From Chara braunii (Eukaryota > Streptophyta > Charophyceae > Charales > Characeae), in the NCBI GenBank assembly GCA_003427395.1, contig BFEA01000260.1, positions 1,436,880-1,459,005 of the forward strand: DNA of 22,126 nucleotides, read 5' to 3'. Made by a program: the position numbers and the translations under genes. Shown here in pieces: positions 1 to 7,490 of this stretch. The notes below the pieces were generated by a model. The model had not been told where the DNA came from and ran no database searches. It worked only from the letters and a program-made list of their open reading frames with translations. Position 1 is the stretch's first letter; each line of letters begins with the position of its first letter.

Positions 1-90
<90 letters not shown>
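1..90. repeat. Compound (AC)n(AG)n microsatellite
   Basis: About 14 AC units (1-28) run directly into about 31 AG units (29-90). The same CA-then-GA compound arrangement recurs at 5025-5123. The left end lies at the window edge, so the full length is unknown. Confidence 0.97.
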
Positions 91-96
<6 letters not shown>

Positions 97-123
97 CAGC
101 GCGGGTCTCTATCCTGCGCGCGC

Positions 124-184
124 GAGATAGATAGATAGATAGAGAGATAGAGATAGAGAGAAAGAGAGATAGATAGATAGATAG
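124..184. repeat. GATA/GAGA microsatellite
   Basis: Interrupted tetranucleotide tract of GATA units mixed with GAGA. It ends exactly where the dispersed repeat copy at 184 begins. Confidence 0.9.
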
Positions 185-337
185 TGGGTCCCTGTGACAC
201 ACGGGGATGGGGGCAGCCGGTGCTCAACCATCATGCACGTGGCCGGCCTTGTACGTAAGAAGTGATGAACAGGCGGTGCTTTCCTTCCTTACTTCTTTCC
301 TTTCTTTTTTTGTTTTGTCTTTTTCCGCCTTTGCGCA
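184..337 (+). repeat. Dispersed repeat A, copy 1
   Basis: This segment matches 715-856 in the same orientation at roughly 80-85% identity by eye. Shared words include GTGACACACGGGGATGGGGG and TTGTACGTAAGA, followed by a TTTC-rich tract and a TTTTTCGCC-like end. It has no coding signal. It could be part of a larger transposon. The pyrimidine tract ending TTTGCGCAG also resembles a 3' splice site. Confidence 0.8.
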
Positions 338-714
338 GGCAACACTAATTGTAGGACAGATAAAGCTTTCGACACTACCAACAGATGCGGAGCTGAAGAA
401 AGAAGAAAGAAAAAAAAAAGAAAAAACGAAAAAAAAAAAGAAGGAAAAAAACAAATTGCTGAAGAAAAGAAAAAGGAAAACAAGAAAAAGGAAAAAAATA
501 TGTTGAACTTTGTTGTGACAGTGGCAATTGGTTTATTTGTGGGATGTGTCATTTGCTTTGTTTGACCGACTGATAGGCCTTCCTCTTCCTCTTCCTCTTC
601 CCTTGTCCTTGTCCTTTCTTTGATTGGATCCTTTTCTCTCTTTCTCTTGCCTCTGTGAGTTCTGGTTTCCTCCTCCTTTTCTTTACCTCCTTTTTGCCTT
701 TTGGCTGCGTGCAA
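338..714. other. A-rich then CT-rich low-complexity DNA
   Basis: From 389 to 500 the sequence is mostly GAAAAAAG-type purine tract. From 577 to about 650 it is CTTCCT/CCTTGT pyrimidine tract. Open frames across it encode only Lys/Glu or Phe/Ser runs, which is what such tracts give by default. I see no gene. Confidence 0.75.
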
Positions 715-856
715 GTGGGTCCTTGTGACACACGGGGATGGGGGCAGCCAGCGCTCAACCTGTCATCCACGTGGCTGGCTTTGTACGTAAGAGGTGATGA
801 ACAGTTGGGGCTGTCCTTCTTCTCCTTTCCTTGTTTTGCTCTTTTTCGCCTTCGCG
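715..856 (+). repeat. Dispersed repeat A, copy 2
   Basis: Second copy of the segment at 184-337, 531 bp downstream in the same orientation. Substitutions are scattered, so the duplication is not recent. Confidence 0.8.
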
Positions 857-906
857 CTCTGATTCACAGTGTGACAATATATAATGTCACAAAGATGTCA
901 GAGCGC
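854..906. repeat. Imperfect hairpin GCGCTCTGA...TCAGAGCGC
   Basis: Nine perfectly complementary bases (854-862 with 898-906), plus an inner GTGAC/GTCAC pair (871-875 with 885-889). The left arm, with its following TTCACAGTGYGACAAT word, recurs near 1145-1174 without the right arm. Confidence 0.7.
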
Positions 907-950
907 AAAAACGAAAAAAAACAAGAAAATATATATGTGTGGATATATCG

Positions 951-1060
951 TCAAACAGAGCTGTCCGTCCCGGTTCCCCGTAGGCAGAAGAGGACAACAA
1001 CAAACGAGGAGCTGTGACAAACTGTTTCGTCGGAGTCTCAGCAACAGACTTATCAGGAGG
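951..1060 (+). repeat. Dispersed repeat B, forward copy
   Basis: This 110-bp block is found again, reverse-complemented, at 14976-15090. Shared words include GTGACAAACTGTTTCGTCGG, CAAACGAGG and TCATCAGGAGG-like ends. Identity is about 85% with small indels. A shortened echo of its end (ACAGACTCATCAGGAGA) lies at 1089-1105. It is probably a fragment of a dispersed transposable element; its family is not recognised. Confidence 0.82.
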
Positions 1061-1420
1061 TAAAAAAAAAACAAAAAACAAAAAACAAACAGACTCATCA
1101 GGAGATTGTACGTATGTGTATATACAGAAATATATGTTTGCTTGCGCTCCGTTTCACAGTGCGACAATACATATGTATAGAGATGTATGTGTATATATAC
1201 CAACCGGTCCGGCCGTGTCACCTTTGGTTGCCCGGGCGGTCACGCCGGGCAAGGGCCAGGGAAGGTTCCTGAAAAAAAAAAAGACAACGGAAGAATTCCG
1301 AAAAAGAACTGTGTTGTCTAGAAAAAANGACAACTTTTGCCTCAGGGTCGGATCGAAATTCTTTGCGAATGAAAAAAAAAAAAAAAAAGGTATTTAGTTT
1401 TTACTTTCATTTTGTGAATG
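1061..1420. other. Non-coding, A-rich, one N
   Basis: Contains AAACAAA tracts, a TATA/GTAT-rich stretch (1130-1200), an 8-bp inverted repeat TTGCCCGG...CCGGGCAA around 1228-1251, poly-A runs and an ambiguous base at 1328. No gene seen. Confidence 0.6.
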
Positions 1421-1809
1421 GGAGAATTGTTGAAATGCCCCTGAAAGTTTAGGTATTTCATCAGATGCCCCTAAAAAAGGCATGGGTAATGGCGAAATGC
1501 CCCCAATGACCGCAGTGGAACTTTGCGAAATACCCCAGTCGCCAATTGGACCTGTCATCTTATGCATATACCCCTACCAGGCCCTAGGCAACTTGTCGAT
1601 ATGCCCCAGTACTTTAGGCCTTTGGACTCTGCACATTGCAAAAGAAACGCATGGGCCCCGTGCAGCCCAGGGCCAGAGGGCAAATGACGATGTTGCCAAC
1701 GAGCGTGACAGGGGCAGATGCAGAAGTTTGGGGCATTTCAGCGTACCCCTGTGTTGTAGGGGTATCTCACGAAATACTCTAACATTTAGGGGTATTTCAA
1801 CAAATTTCC
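1421..1809. mobile_element. Foldback / MITE-like element with ~75-bp inverted repeats
   Basis: The left end (from GTTGAAATGCCCCT at 1429) and the reverse complement of the right end (GTTGAAATACCCCT ending at 1801) align for about 75 bases at roughly 70-75% identity. The interior carries further GAAATGCCCC or GATATGCCCC words pointing inward from both sides, so the whole block folds back on itself. There is no transposase, which fits a non-autonomous element. A target-site duplication cannot be defined, because the right flank runs into a C-homopolymer. An open frame at 1482-1823 is accidental. Confidence 0.75.
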
Positions 1810-1831
1810 CCCCCCTTTTTTAACTCATTTT

Positions 1832-1866
1832 TGGCCCGGCCGGGCAAGTGGTCCCGGGCCACTCTG
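1832..1866. repeat. GC-rich inverted repeat
   Basis: TGGCCCGG (1832-1839) pairs with CCGGGCCA (1854-1861). The GCCGGGCAAG word between them also occurs at about 1243, on the other side of the foldback element. The element may therefore have inserted into an older repeat. Confidence 0.55.
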
Positions 1867-2256
1867 GTAGCTGTTTGATCACAGAACTTACAATTTGGAC
1901 CCATTTTTTTCGATTTATGCGCGTCATCCTTGCGCAGGGGTCGGATTGGGAAAAAAAAAAACCAAAAAAAAAACTTTTCTCTGTCGTTCCAATTTTAAAG
2001 GATGTCCCGAAGGACATTTTTTGGAGATTAAAAAACGAAGGTAATTGAAAGAAAGAACGAAGAGGATTGGGGGGTGGGGTTGGGGGTTGAGGAGAGTGGG
2101 AGGGAAATATGTTATATTTATTTAATTGTTGTTGAGGCATTTGTTTTGAAACAGACCCCTTGTGGAAAATAAATTTGCAGTCGAAAAATAAATTGCTGAC
2201 GTTTGTTCGGAGAGTAGGAGCTCTGCTGGGAACGACGTTGAAAACGCTAAGCAGGC
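1867..2256 (+). other. TAM41 upstream region
   Basis: Begins with a repeat related to 21108-21157 (see that entry), followed by G-rich and AT-rich DNA. TATA-like AT-rich sequence at 2108-2122 lies about 140 bp before the ATG. An in-frame TAA at 2248-2250, three codons before the ATG, blocks an upstream extension of the reading frame. I cannot define a transcription start. Confidence 0.4.
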
Positions 2257-3819
2257 ATGGAACACCGAGCTATGGCGGGAGAGGAGAAGGAGGGGGGAGA
2301 GGAGGTGGACGAAGAAGCGATGGTAGAGCAGCAGATGCTTGCAACAGCCTTGGTAGAGCCATTAGCAAGTCTACCACCCGTTGATTTCGCCTTCGCTTAT
2401 GGTTCTGGTGTCTTCTCTCAGCGTCTGCCGTTATCTGACGGAGGAGGAGGAGGAGGAGGAGGAGGAGGAGGAGGGGAAGGAGGAGAAGGAGGAAGAGTAG
2501 GAGGAGGAGAAGAAGGAAGAGGAGGAGGAGGGGAAGGAGGAGGAGGAGGAGGAGGAGGAGGAGGATTGATGAGGTCTATCTCGATGCCAACGTCGAGCTC
2601 AACGCGGACTGCCCGGAAGAAGAATGTGGATATGAAGCGGCGGGTTATTGGCGGGAAAGAGCATGATCAACCGGATAAGGTGGATACGAAGTGGCGGTTA
2701 ATTGGCGGGAAAAAGCAGGATCAACGGGATGAAGCCCTAATGATCGATTATGTCTTGGGCGTTGATTGTCCTGAAGCTTGGCATGGGGAAAATCTTAAAG
2801 TCAATCGGGACCATTACTCTGGGTTTGTGAGCAGGTTGGGCGGTGGCTCCGTCGCTGCCGCCATAGCTGATCGAGTCGGTGTGGGAGTGCATTTCAACAC
2901 TCTCGTCCCTTTGCCACGTGGCGGTCTCATCAAGTACGGGGTAATCAGCACGCAGCGTTTGCGAAGGGATCTGGAAGAGTGGGAATCGTTATACGTGAGC
3001 GGGAGGCTGCAGAAGCCTGTCAAAGTGCTCATTGATGACGTGGACATGATGGGGCGATCGTGTTCCAAGAACCTGAGGTCGGCTATGGCGGCAGCGATGC
3101 TGCTTCTGCCACTTACCTTCTCCGAGATGGAGCTTCTTTTGTCGCTTTGCGGTCTGTCTTATCTTGGCGATATGAGAATGGGACTCGCAGAGGATAGGGA
3201 CAAGGTCATGAAGATCGCGACCGGGAGTAGAGCAGACTTGCTCACGTGGTATCGGGATCCCATATCACATTTTGAACGTTTAGGATGCCTTCAAACCACA
3301 TCGCCGCAATCTCCTCCTCTTCCGCCTGCTTCTTCTTCTTCTTCTTCTTCTCCTTCTTCTTCTTCTCCTTCTTCTTCTTCTTGCTTGTCATCTTCATCGC
3401 CGTTGTATTGGGAGCAAGATGGCTCAGAACATGGGAGAGAGAGACTGTTGGGGGCGCTTCCGGAGGGAGTGGTGCGAGCTTTGGCTATGGCGGCGGGGTT
3501 CAGAGGTTTACATAGTAGGACAGCGAGAATGGGAGACCAGCTTGATGATTGTATGGCTATGGAGAAGGAGAAGGAGGAGGAGGAAGATGGAGAGGAGAGT
3601 TCATCGTTGAAGCTAGAGATGGCGAGATATGTCGCACGGACTATGGATAGAGATGGGTGCACCTCGGCCCTGCGGGATCGGATCTCGTCCATTGTCAGAT
3701 CATCTAGTCAGCGACAGGCTGCTGCAGCTTTCCTCTCTGCAGGGGGGTACAACTCTCTGCGGTACGTGGGAAGAAAGCTTGCCAAGGCATTCAACTCTCG
3801 CGTCTGGCGGCTTCGATGA
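2257..3819 (+). CDS. TAM41: Mitochondrial CDP-diacylglycerol synthase (TAM41/Mmp37 family)
   Basis: Single open frame of 520 aa. The family makes CDP-diacylglycerol from phosphatidate and CTP on the matrix side of the mitochondrial inner membrane, the first step to phosphatidylglycerol and cardiolipin. Visible hallmarks: FAYGSGVFSQ (45-54); MIDYVLGVD-PEAWH-N-HYS (162-188); GVHFNTLV (210-217); LIKYGVIS-L-DL-W-LYVSGRLQKPV (224-255); AMLLLP-FSE (280-290); LSYLGDMRMGLAEDRDKV (300-317); and the C-terminal SSIVRSSSQRQ and KLAKAF. The ATG has G at -3 and +4 and follows an in-frame TAA. Oddities: a Gly-rich stretch (62-103) and an 18-aa duplication (125-160) sit between the YGSG and Asp motifs of the nucleotidyltransferase fold; there is a poly-Ser run (359-381) and an acidic insert (435-450). 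No clear mitochondrial presequence is seen. It is uninterrupted by introns, so a retrocopy is possible. Family assignment is firm; whether the inserts are retained in the mRNA is not. Confidence 0.93.
   Translation: MEHRAMAGEEKEGGEEVDEEAMVEQQMLATALVEPLASLPPVDFAFAYGSGVFSQRLPLSDGGGGGGGGGGGGEGGEGGRVGGGEEGRGGGGEGGGGGGGGGGLMRSISMPTSSSTRTARKKNVDMKRRVIGGKEHDQPDKVDTKWRLIGGKKQDQRDEALMIDYVLGVDCPEAWHGENLKVNRDHYSGFVSRLGGGSVAAAIADRVGVGVHFNTLVPLPRGGLIKYGVISTQRLRRDLEEWESLYVSGRLQKPVKVLIDDVDMMGRSCSKNLRSAMAAAMLLLPLTFSEMELLLSLCGLSYLGDMRMGLAEDRDKVMKIATGSRADLLTWYRDPISHFERLGCLQTTSPQSPPLPPASSSSSSSPSSSSPSSSSCLSSSSPLYWEQDGSEHGRERLLGALPEGVVRALAMAAGFRGLHSRTARMGDQLDDCMAMEKEKEEEEDGEESSSLKLEMARYVARTMDRDGCTSALRDRISSIVRSSSQRQAAAAFLSAGGYNSLRYVGRKLAKAFNSRVWRLR
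2440..2565 (+). repeat. In-frame GGA microsatellite (poly-Gly/Glu)
   Basis: About 126 bp of GGA units with GAA interruptions lie inside the TAM41 frame and encode residues 62-103. The in-frame unit length keeps the frame open. Confidence 0.95.
2629..2736 (+). repeat. 54-bp in-frame tandem duplication in TAM41
   Basis: Two adjacent 54-bp units (2629-2682, 2683-2736) encode 18 aa each, both with the core R-(V/L)-IGGK-x-x-DQ-x-D. Identity at DNA level is about 80% by eye. The units are absent from TAM41 homologues as I remember the family. Confidence 0.88.
3329..3383 (+). repeat. In-frame TCT microsatellite (poly-Ser)
   Basis: TCT units with TCC interruptions encode most of residues 359-376 of the TAM41 frame, in the poorly conserved linker before the C-terminal part. 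Confidence 0.93.
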
Positions 3820-3902
3820 CGTGGCTATGGTGACGGATTGGACAACGACCCACACATAGCTGAGGTATCGTAGTTTGTTACTTGATCCGACGGCTGGAGG
3901 GG

Positions 3903-3925
3903 GGGGAGCGAGCGAGCGAGCGAGC

Positions 3926-3956
<31 letters not shown>

Positions 3957-3985
3957 ATCGATCATAGATGTCGTCGTCGTCGTTG
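3903..3985. repeat. (GAGC)n(GA)n and (GTC)n microsatellites
   Basis: GAGC units from 3906 pass into GA units ending at 3952; a short GTC run follows at 3968-3985. They lie in the presumed 3' flank or 3'UTR of TAM41. Confidence 0.92.
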
Positions 3986-4099
3986 TCTTAAGTCTTTCGA
4001 CCGACAGACAGATGCAACGTAAAACTCTTTCATTCTATCGGGAGGAAATGATGGGGGGACCAAAAAAAAAGATAAGAAAAGAAACGATGGAGCAGCTGC

Positions 4100-4374
4100 G
4101 TGTTTGTCAGAAGCAGGAGCTGGGTGTTTGTCAGAAGCAGGAGCTGGGTGTTTGTCAGAAGCAGGAGCTGGGTGTTTGTCAGAAGCAGGAGCTGGGTGTT
4201 TGTCAGAAGCAGGAGCTGGGTGTTTGTCAGAAGCAGGACGTGTGTGTGTGTGAGAAGCCAGAGTTTGCGTCCGTGTTGGTCAGAAACAGGACCGGCGTGT
4301 TTGTGAGTAGCAGGCAACTGAGAGTGTGTGTCAGTAGCAGGGACCTGCGGCTTTGTGCTCGAGCAAGTGCAGAA
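4100..4374 (+). repeat. 24-bp minisatellite, six units plus a degenerate tail
   Basis: Units start at 4100, 4124, 4148, 4172, 4196 and 4220; the core is GTGTTTGTCAGAAGCAGGAG plus CTGG. The first five are essentially identical; the sixth diverges at its end, and degenerate units continue to about 4374. Because 24 is a multiple of three and the unit lacks stops, frames stay open on both strands. One of them (4012-4572, ATG start, 186 aa) reads as VCQKQELG repeats. I do not treat it as a proven gene. Confidence 0.95.
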
Positions 4375-4437
4375 GAACGTCATAGCTATGGCGGGCGGGT
4401 AGCATGGCGATGTCATCTTCTTGGAGAAGGAAGGGTC

Positions 4438-4720
4438 GGAAGGAGCACGTGGGCGAGGAGGAGGAGGAGGAAAAAGAGTTTGGTTTCGCGAGGTGCAGAG
4501 ATTGGAACGGCGCTCGTTGATAATGAGGAGGAGAGGGTGAGCGAGATTGTTGCCGTCCTCTTGGTAAAGTAATATTGGAAGGAGCACGTGGACAAAGAGT
4601 CGTCGGGGGAGGAGGAGGAGGAGGGAGGAGGGAGGAGGGAGGAGGAGGAAAATGGGGTTGGTTTCGCGAGGTGTAGGGATTGGGACGTGCGTGGAAAATG
4701 AGGGGGTGGTAGGTTAACGA
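4438..4720 (+). repeat. ~139-bp tandem duplication with GGA runs
   Basis: GGAAGGAGCACGTGG occurs at 4438 and 4577. In each unit it is followed by a GGA run of different length, then TTGGTTTCGCGAGGTG and an AATGAGG-rich end. The GGA run is expanded in the second unit. Confidence 0.88.
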
Positions 4721-5024
4721 TAAAATCGTCGTTCTTCTGAAAATAGAGAGAGGACAGAGGGCAAGGCCGGGGGAAAAAAAAAGGAGGAAGAAAGTATGGG
4801 GTATCCTATAGATTCGCAGTGCGCTTCAAAGAAAGAACCGTTAGTTCGTCGGTTAGAGGAGAGGAGAGAGAGTAGGGAGTCGGCTAGAGGAGAGGAGAGA
4901 GGGTAGGGAAGGGAGGGGCGAGGGGTTAGGGGTGGAGGAGATGTGGGGAGACCGGTTTTATATGTGTCAAAGCGGTTTAGGAAAAGTTTGAATAAGGAGC
5001 GAGAAAGGGGGTTATGTTTCCCGG
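4721..5024. other. Purine-rich DNA with 31-bp duplication
   Basis: Two adjacent units of about 31 bp (4850-4880, 4881-4909) share TAGAGGAGAGGAGAGAG. The remainder is GA/GG-rich with no gene that I can recognise. Confidence 0.6.
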
Positions 5025-5026
5025 CA

Positions 5027-5123
<97 letters not shown>
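5025..5123. repeat. Compound (CA)n(GA)n microsatellite
   Basis: CA units from 5025 to 5043, then GA units to 5123 with one AA interruption at 5101. It has the same order as the window's first 90 bases. Confidence 0.96.
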
Positions 5124-5184
5124 GGTACCTGGGAACCTCATAACGAATGGTTTAACCGATTAAGCGTCAATGGTTACTGCTTAG

Positions 5185-5266
5185 GGAGGTTTGTCCTTAG
5201 AAATAGAAAATAAAAAATAAAAAAATAGGAGGTTTGTCCTTAAAAAAAATAAAAATAAAAAAATAC
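5185..5266 (+). repeat. Tandem duplication GGAGGTTTGTCCTTA + A-rich
   Basis: GGAGGTTTGTCCTTA followed by an AAAATAAA-type tract occurs at 5185 and again at about 5228. Confidence 0.85.
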
Positions 5267-5349
5267 AGGACTCTTCTTTGTCTTTTCATGCTCTCTGACC
5301 TGCCTGTACTTTGCGATTTATGCTGGATACGATGAAGTGTGGTTCAGAG

Positions 5350-5503
5350 GAAGAAATTGCAAGCTTTTGAAAAAAAAAGAAGAAAAAAAAGAAATTGCAA
5401 GCAATTTTCTGAGGGAAGAAAAAAAGAAGATGTTGCGAGTTGCGAGATTGCAATCAATTTCTCGAGAGAAAAAAAAAAAGAAGATAGCGCGAGTTGCCGA
5501 GTT
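5350..5503 (+). repeat. Three ~40-60-bp imperfect tandem units
   Basis: Each unit has (GA)AATTGCAAKC at the start and an AAAAAAAGAAGA tract. The last two also have a GCGAGTTGC(C)GAG end. Starts are near 5350, 5389 and 5444. This explains the long open frame here. Confidence 0.78.
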
Positions 5504-5830
5504 ATGAGGGCCTCGGTCCATTACTCACGACATGCACAAAAGACAAAAATATATGGCGGTGTATCTGCCCGTGTTATAGCGGAAGATTCATTCTCATTTG
5601 CACATTTGTTGGTGAGTAGTGGAGCGAAACACATTTTTCCTGACTTTAGTCACATCTAACCCTTGCAGTTCTGAATTGGAAAGTTTTTTTTTTTTTTTTT
5701 TTGTTTTGAAAGAATGATTTCTGGATTTTGAATTTGAGTAGTCCATGTACATATTGCCCTTAATAATTCAGTTTAGATTCTTTCTCTTTTAGTCCTTCTT
5801 TTCCCTTTTTTTTTTTTTGTTTTCCTTAGA
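5504..5830. other. T-rich non-coding DNA
   Basis: Contains a run of about 19 T at 5684-5702 and a second T run near 5807-5820. No gene recognised. Confidence 0.6.
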
Positions 5831-5959
5831 ACTTCAGACTTGCACATGAGACTTAATGCCGTGCATTCAATTTCTTTTTTTTTCCTTTTTCCTTTTTCCC
5901 TTTTCGTTCGTTGGACCTTCAAATCTGTTCACGAGAGTTCTTGCCGTTCGTTCAATTTC
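5831..5959 (+). repeat. Dispersed repeat C, two copies (third at 6866)
   Basis: A 44-bp word occurs at 5831-5874 and 5915-5959, with core CTTCARAYYTG, then TTAATGCCGT or a variant, and TTCAATTTC at the end. CT-rich DNA separates the copies. A third copy is at 6866-6918. Confidence 0.75.
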
Positions 5960-6180
5960 CATTTTTTCCCTCTTGGCCAGTAGTAGATGTTGAAGACGCT
6001 TACAGTACGATTGGGGAGAGGTAAGCACGTGAGGGTAAACCAAGCTATAGGGGTCGAAAGGAAGATTGACAGATGGAGTAGAGGGGTGATAAGACGTAGT
6101 GGGTAAAGAGGTAAGCACGTGGAGGGGGGGGAAGGGGATGTTTGAAATTAAAGTACAAAGGAATAGATACGAGGCTACTG

Positions 6181-6290
6181 CAAAAGAAAGAAAAAGAAAA
6201 AAAAAGATAAAAAAAGAAAAAAAAGAAAAAAAAAGAAAAAAATTAAAAGAAAAAAGAAAAAAAGGAAAAAAAAAGAAAAAAGACACGAGG
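6181..6290. repeat. A/G-rich GAAAAA tract
   Basis: About 110 bp of GAAAAA-type sequence. The words before and after it (GATACGAGGCTACTGC and GACACGAGGCTACTGC) are near-identical, and a weaker copy (GATATGAGGCTAC) follows at about 6412. The tract therefore looks like spacers within a duplicated segment. Confidence 0.8.
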
Positions 6291-6308
6291 CTACTGCTAG
6301 ATCGGAGC

Positions 6309-6368
6309 AACCAGGCCCTCCGCTAGGGGGGGGTGCTCCTATCACCTCTCCTAGCGGAGGGACTGGTT
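6309..6368. repeat. Strong hairpin, 19-bp stem
   Basis: AACCAGGCCCTCCGCTAGG (6309-6327) pairs with 6350-6368 at 18 of 19 positions across a 22-nt loop. It lies between two copies of the GAGGCTAC word. It is too short to be a normal MITE; a foldback relic or a structured RNA segment are the alternatives. Confidence 0.9.
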
Positions 6369-6865
6369 TCTTTTCAAAATAAATAAATAAATAAATAAAA
6401 TAAAATAAAATGATATGAGGCTACAGAGATGGAACAGGACTTACCAAGAATAGGCACACAGACACTGAGACGGTTTTGGGATGGTTTGGAGACCTGCGGC
6501 CCGTGAGACTGCTAGGGACGCCCCCCCCCCCCCCGCCCTTGCTCGCCCCTTCCTGGGGTCCCCCTGCTGTGTGACTGGGTGCTGCCAGTGAGCTTCCCGG
6601 CCAGCAGGTGAACCCTTCAACAAGAAAGGCCATGGTTTGGGGGTGGGACGTTCCGTAGCAGCCCCGGCCCCCTCCCCCCCCCTCTTAGGCGGCTACCGTG
6701 GTGCCACAAGGGCCAGGCTGATCTTCTTCCGTGTCCTTGCTCTTCGTTTCCTTGTAAGAAGATGCTTGCCGGTAATATAGTAAGCAACTGGAATAGTAAG
6801 CCCCCCAGAATAGTAAGAAGGGGGGGGGGCAGTGCGTTGGTGGGGGGAAACAGAAAAAAAGAAAG
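6369..6865. other. Low-complexity and C-rich non-coding DNA
   Basis: Holds an AAAT/AAAATA repeat (6378-6411), a 14-C homopolymer (6521-6534), C-rich sequence, and the word GAATAGTAAG twice near 6791-6822 with G runs. No gene seen. Confidence 0.6.
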
Positions 6866-6918
6866 ATCTTCAGACGGATTTGCTCATGCATGATACTTAA
6901 TGCCTTTGGTTCAATTCA
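6866..6918 (+). repeat. Dispersed repeat C, third copy
   Basis: Matches the 5831 and 5915 copies: CTTCAGACGGATTTG, then CATGATACTTAATGCC and GTTCAATTC. Confidence 0.68.
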
Positions 6919-6999
6919 ACAATAACTTTTTTTCTATTTCTGCTTATGACAACTCTGACTTGCTGCTGGTTAACCCTAAACAACAAAGAGAAGGTGGGC

Positions 7000-7135
7000 T
7001 TCTTTAAAGGGGGGGTGGGGGGGTATTTACAGGAGGAGGGAGGGGTATTGACAGAAGAAGGTGGGGGGTGTTTAAAGGGGTCAGTGACAGAAAGGAGAGA
7101 ACGGGGTTATTTACAGAAGGAAGGGGTTATTTAAC
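7000..7135 (+). repeat. G-rich imperfect minisatellite
   Basis: Repeating GGGG(TT)ATTTACAGAAGG-type units of about 25-35 bp. Several runs of four or more G (7007-7048) could form G-quadruplexes on the + strand. Confidence 0.7.
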
Positions 7136-7279
7136 TTAACCTTGGGCTCTTCAAGATGACTGGTTGTCAATTGAGAGCACGTACATACATCATGCTTCTT
7201 TCATTTGTGAAACTTGGATGTTCTAGCTACAGGTAAATGGGCTATGGTGAAAATTAGATCTTTAACATTACGGGGACCT

Positions 7280-7490
7280 GGCAGTGCCAAATGGCTGAAT
7301 GGTACACGTGTGCATGCATGCTTACGGTTGACCAAACAGGTCAAGAGTTCAAACCCTCCTCCTCCATGACCAAATCATGTTAGGGGGGCACCCACCCCCT
7401 CTTAACAACGATCTTTGAACCAGGGGTAACTTAGCTATTATGACCGTCCGGGAAGAAGTCAATCAACGGGGGTGATGATGATCAGACGGT
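7280..7490 (+). mobile_element. tRNA-derived SINE, head plus body
   Basis: A pol III A-box-like word (TGGCTGAATGGTA, 7292-7304) is followed by a B box (GAGTTCAAACCC, 7345-7356). The body contains GTTAGGGGGGCACCCACCCC and ends in GGGTGATGATGATCAGACGG. The A/B spacing is that of a tRNA gene, but no cloverleaf forms. It is immediately followed by a second, 5'-truncated copy. Confidence 0.72.

Noticed and set aside
289-714. Lys/Glu- or Phe-rich proteins around the A-rich tract
   Set aside because: Composition is fully explained by the low-complexity DNA. The same applies to frames at 5867-6326, 11876-12336 and 21508-21820.
1482-1823. 113-aa open frame
   Set aside because: It lies within the foldback element, is partly self-complementary and has no domain.
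4012-4572. A 186-aa repetitive cysteine-containing protein
   Set aside because: The frame is open because a stop-free 24-bp unit is repeated; other frames and the opposite strand are open too. No flanking conserved domain.
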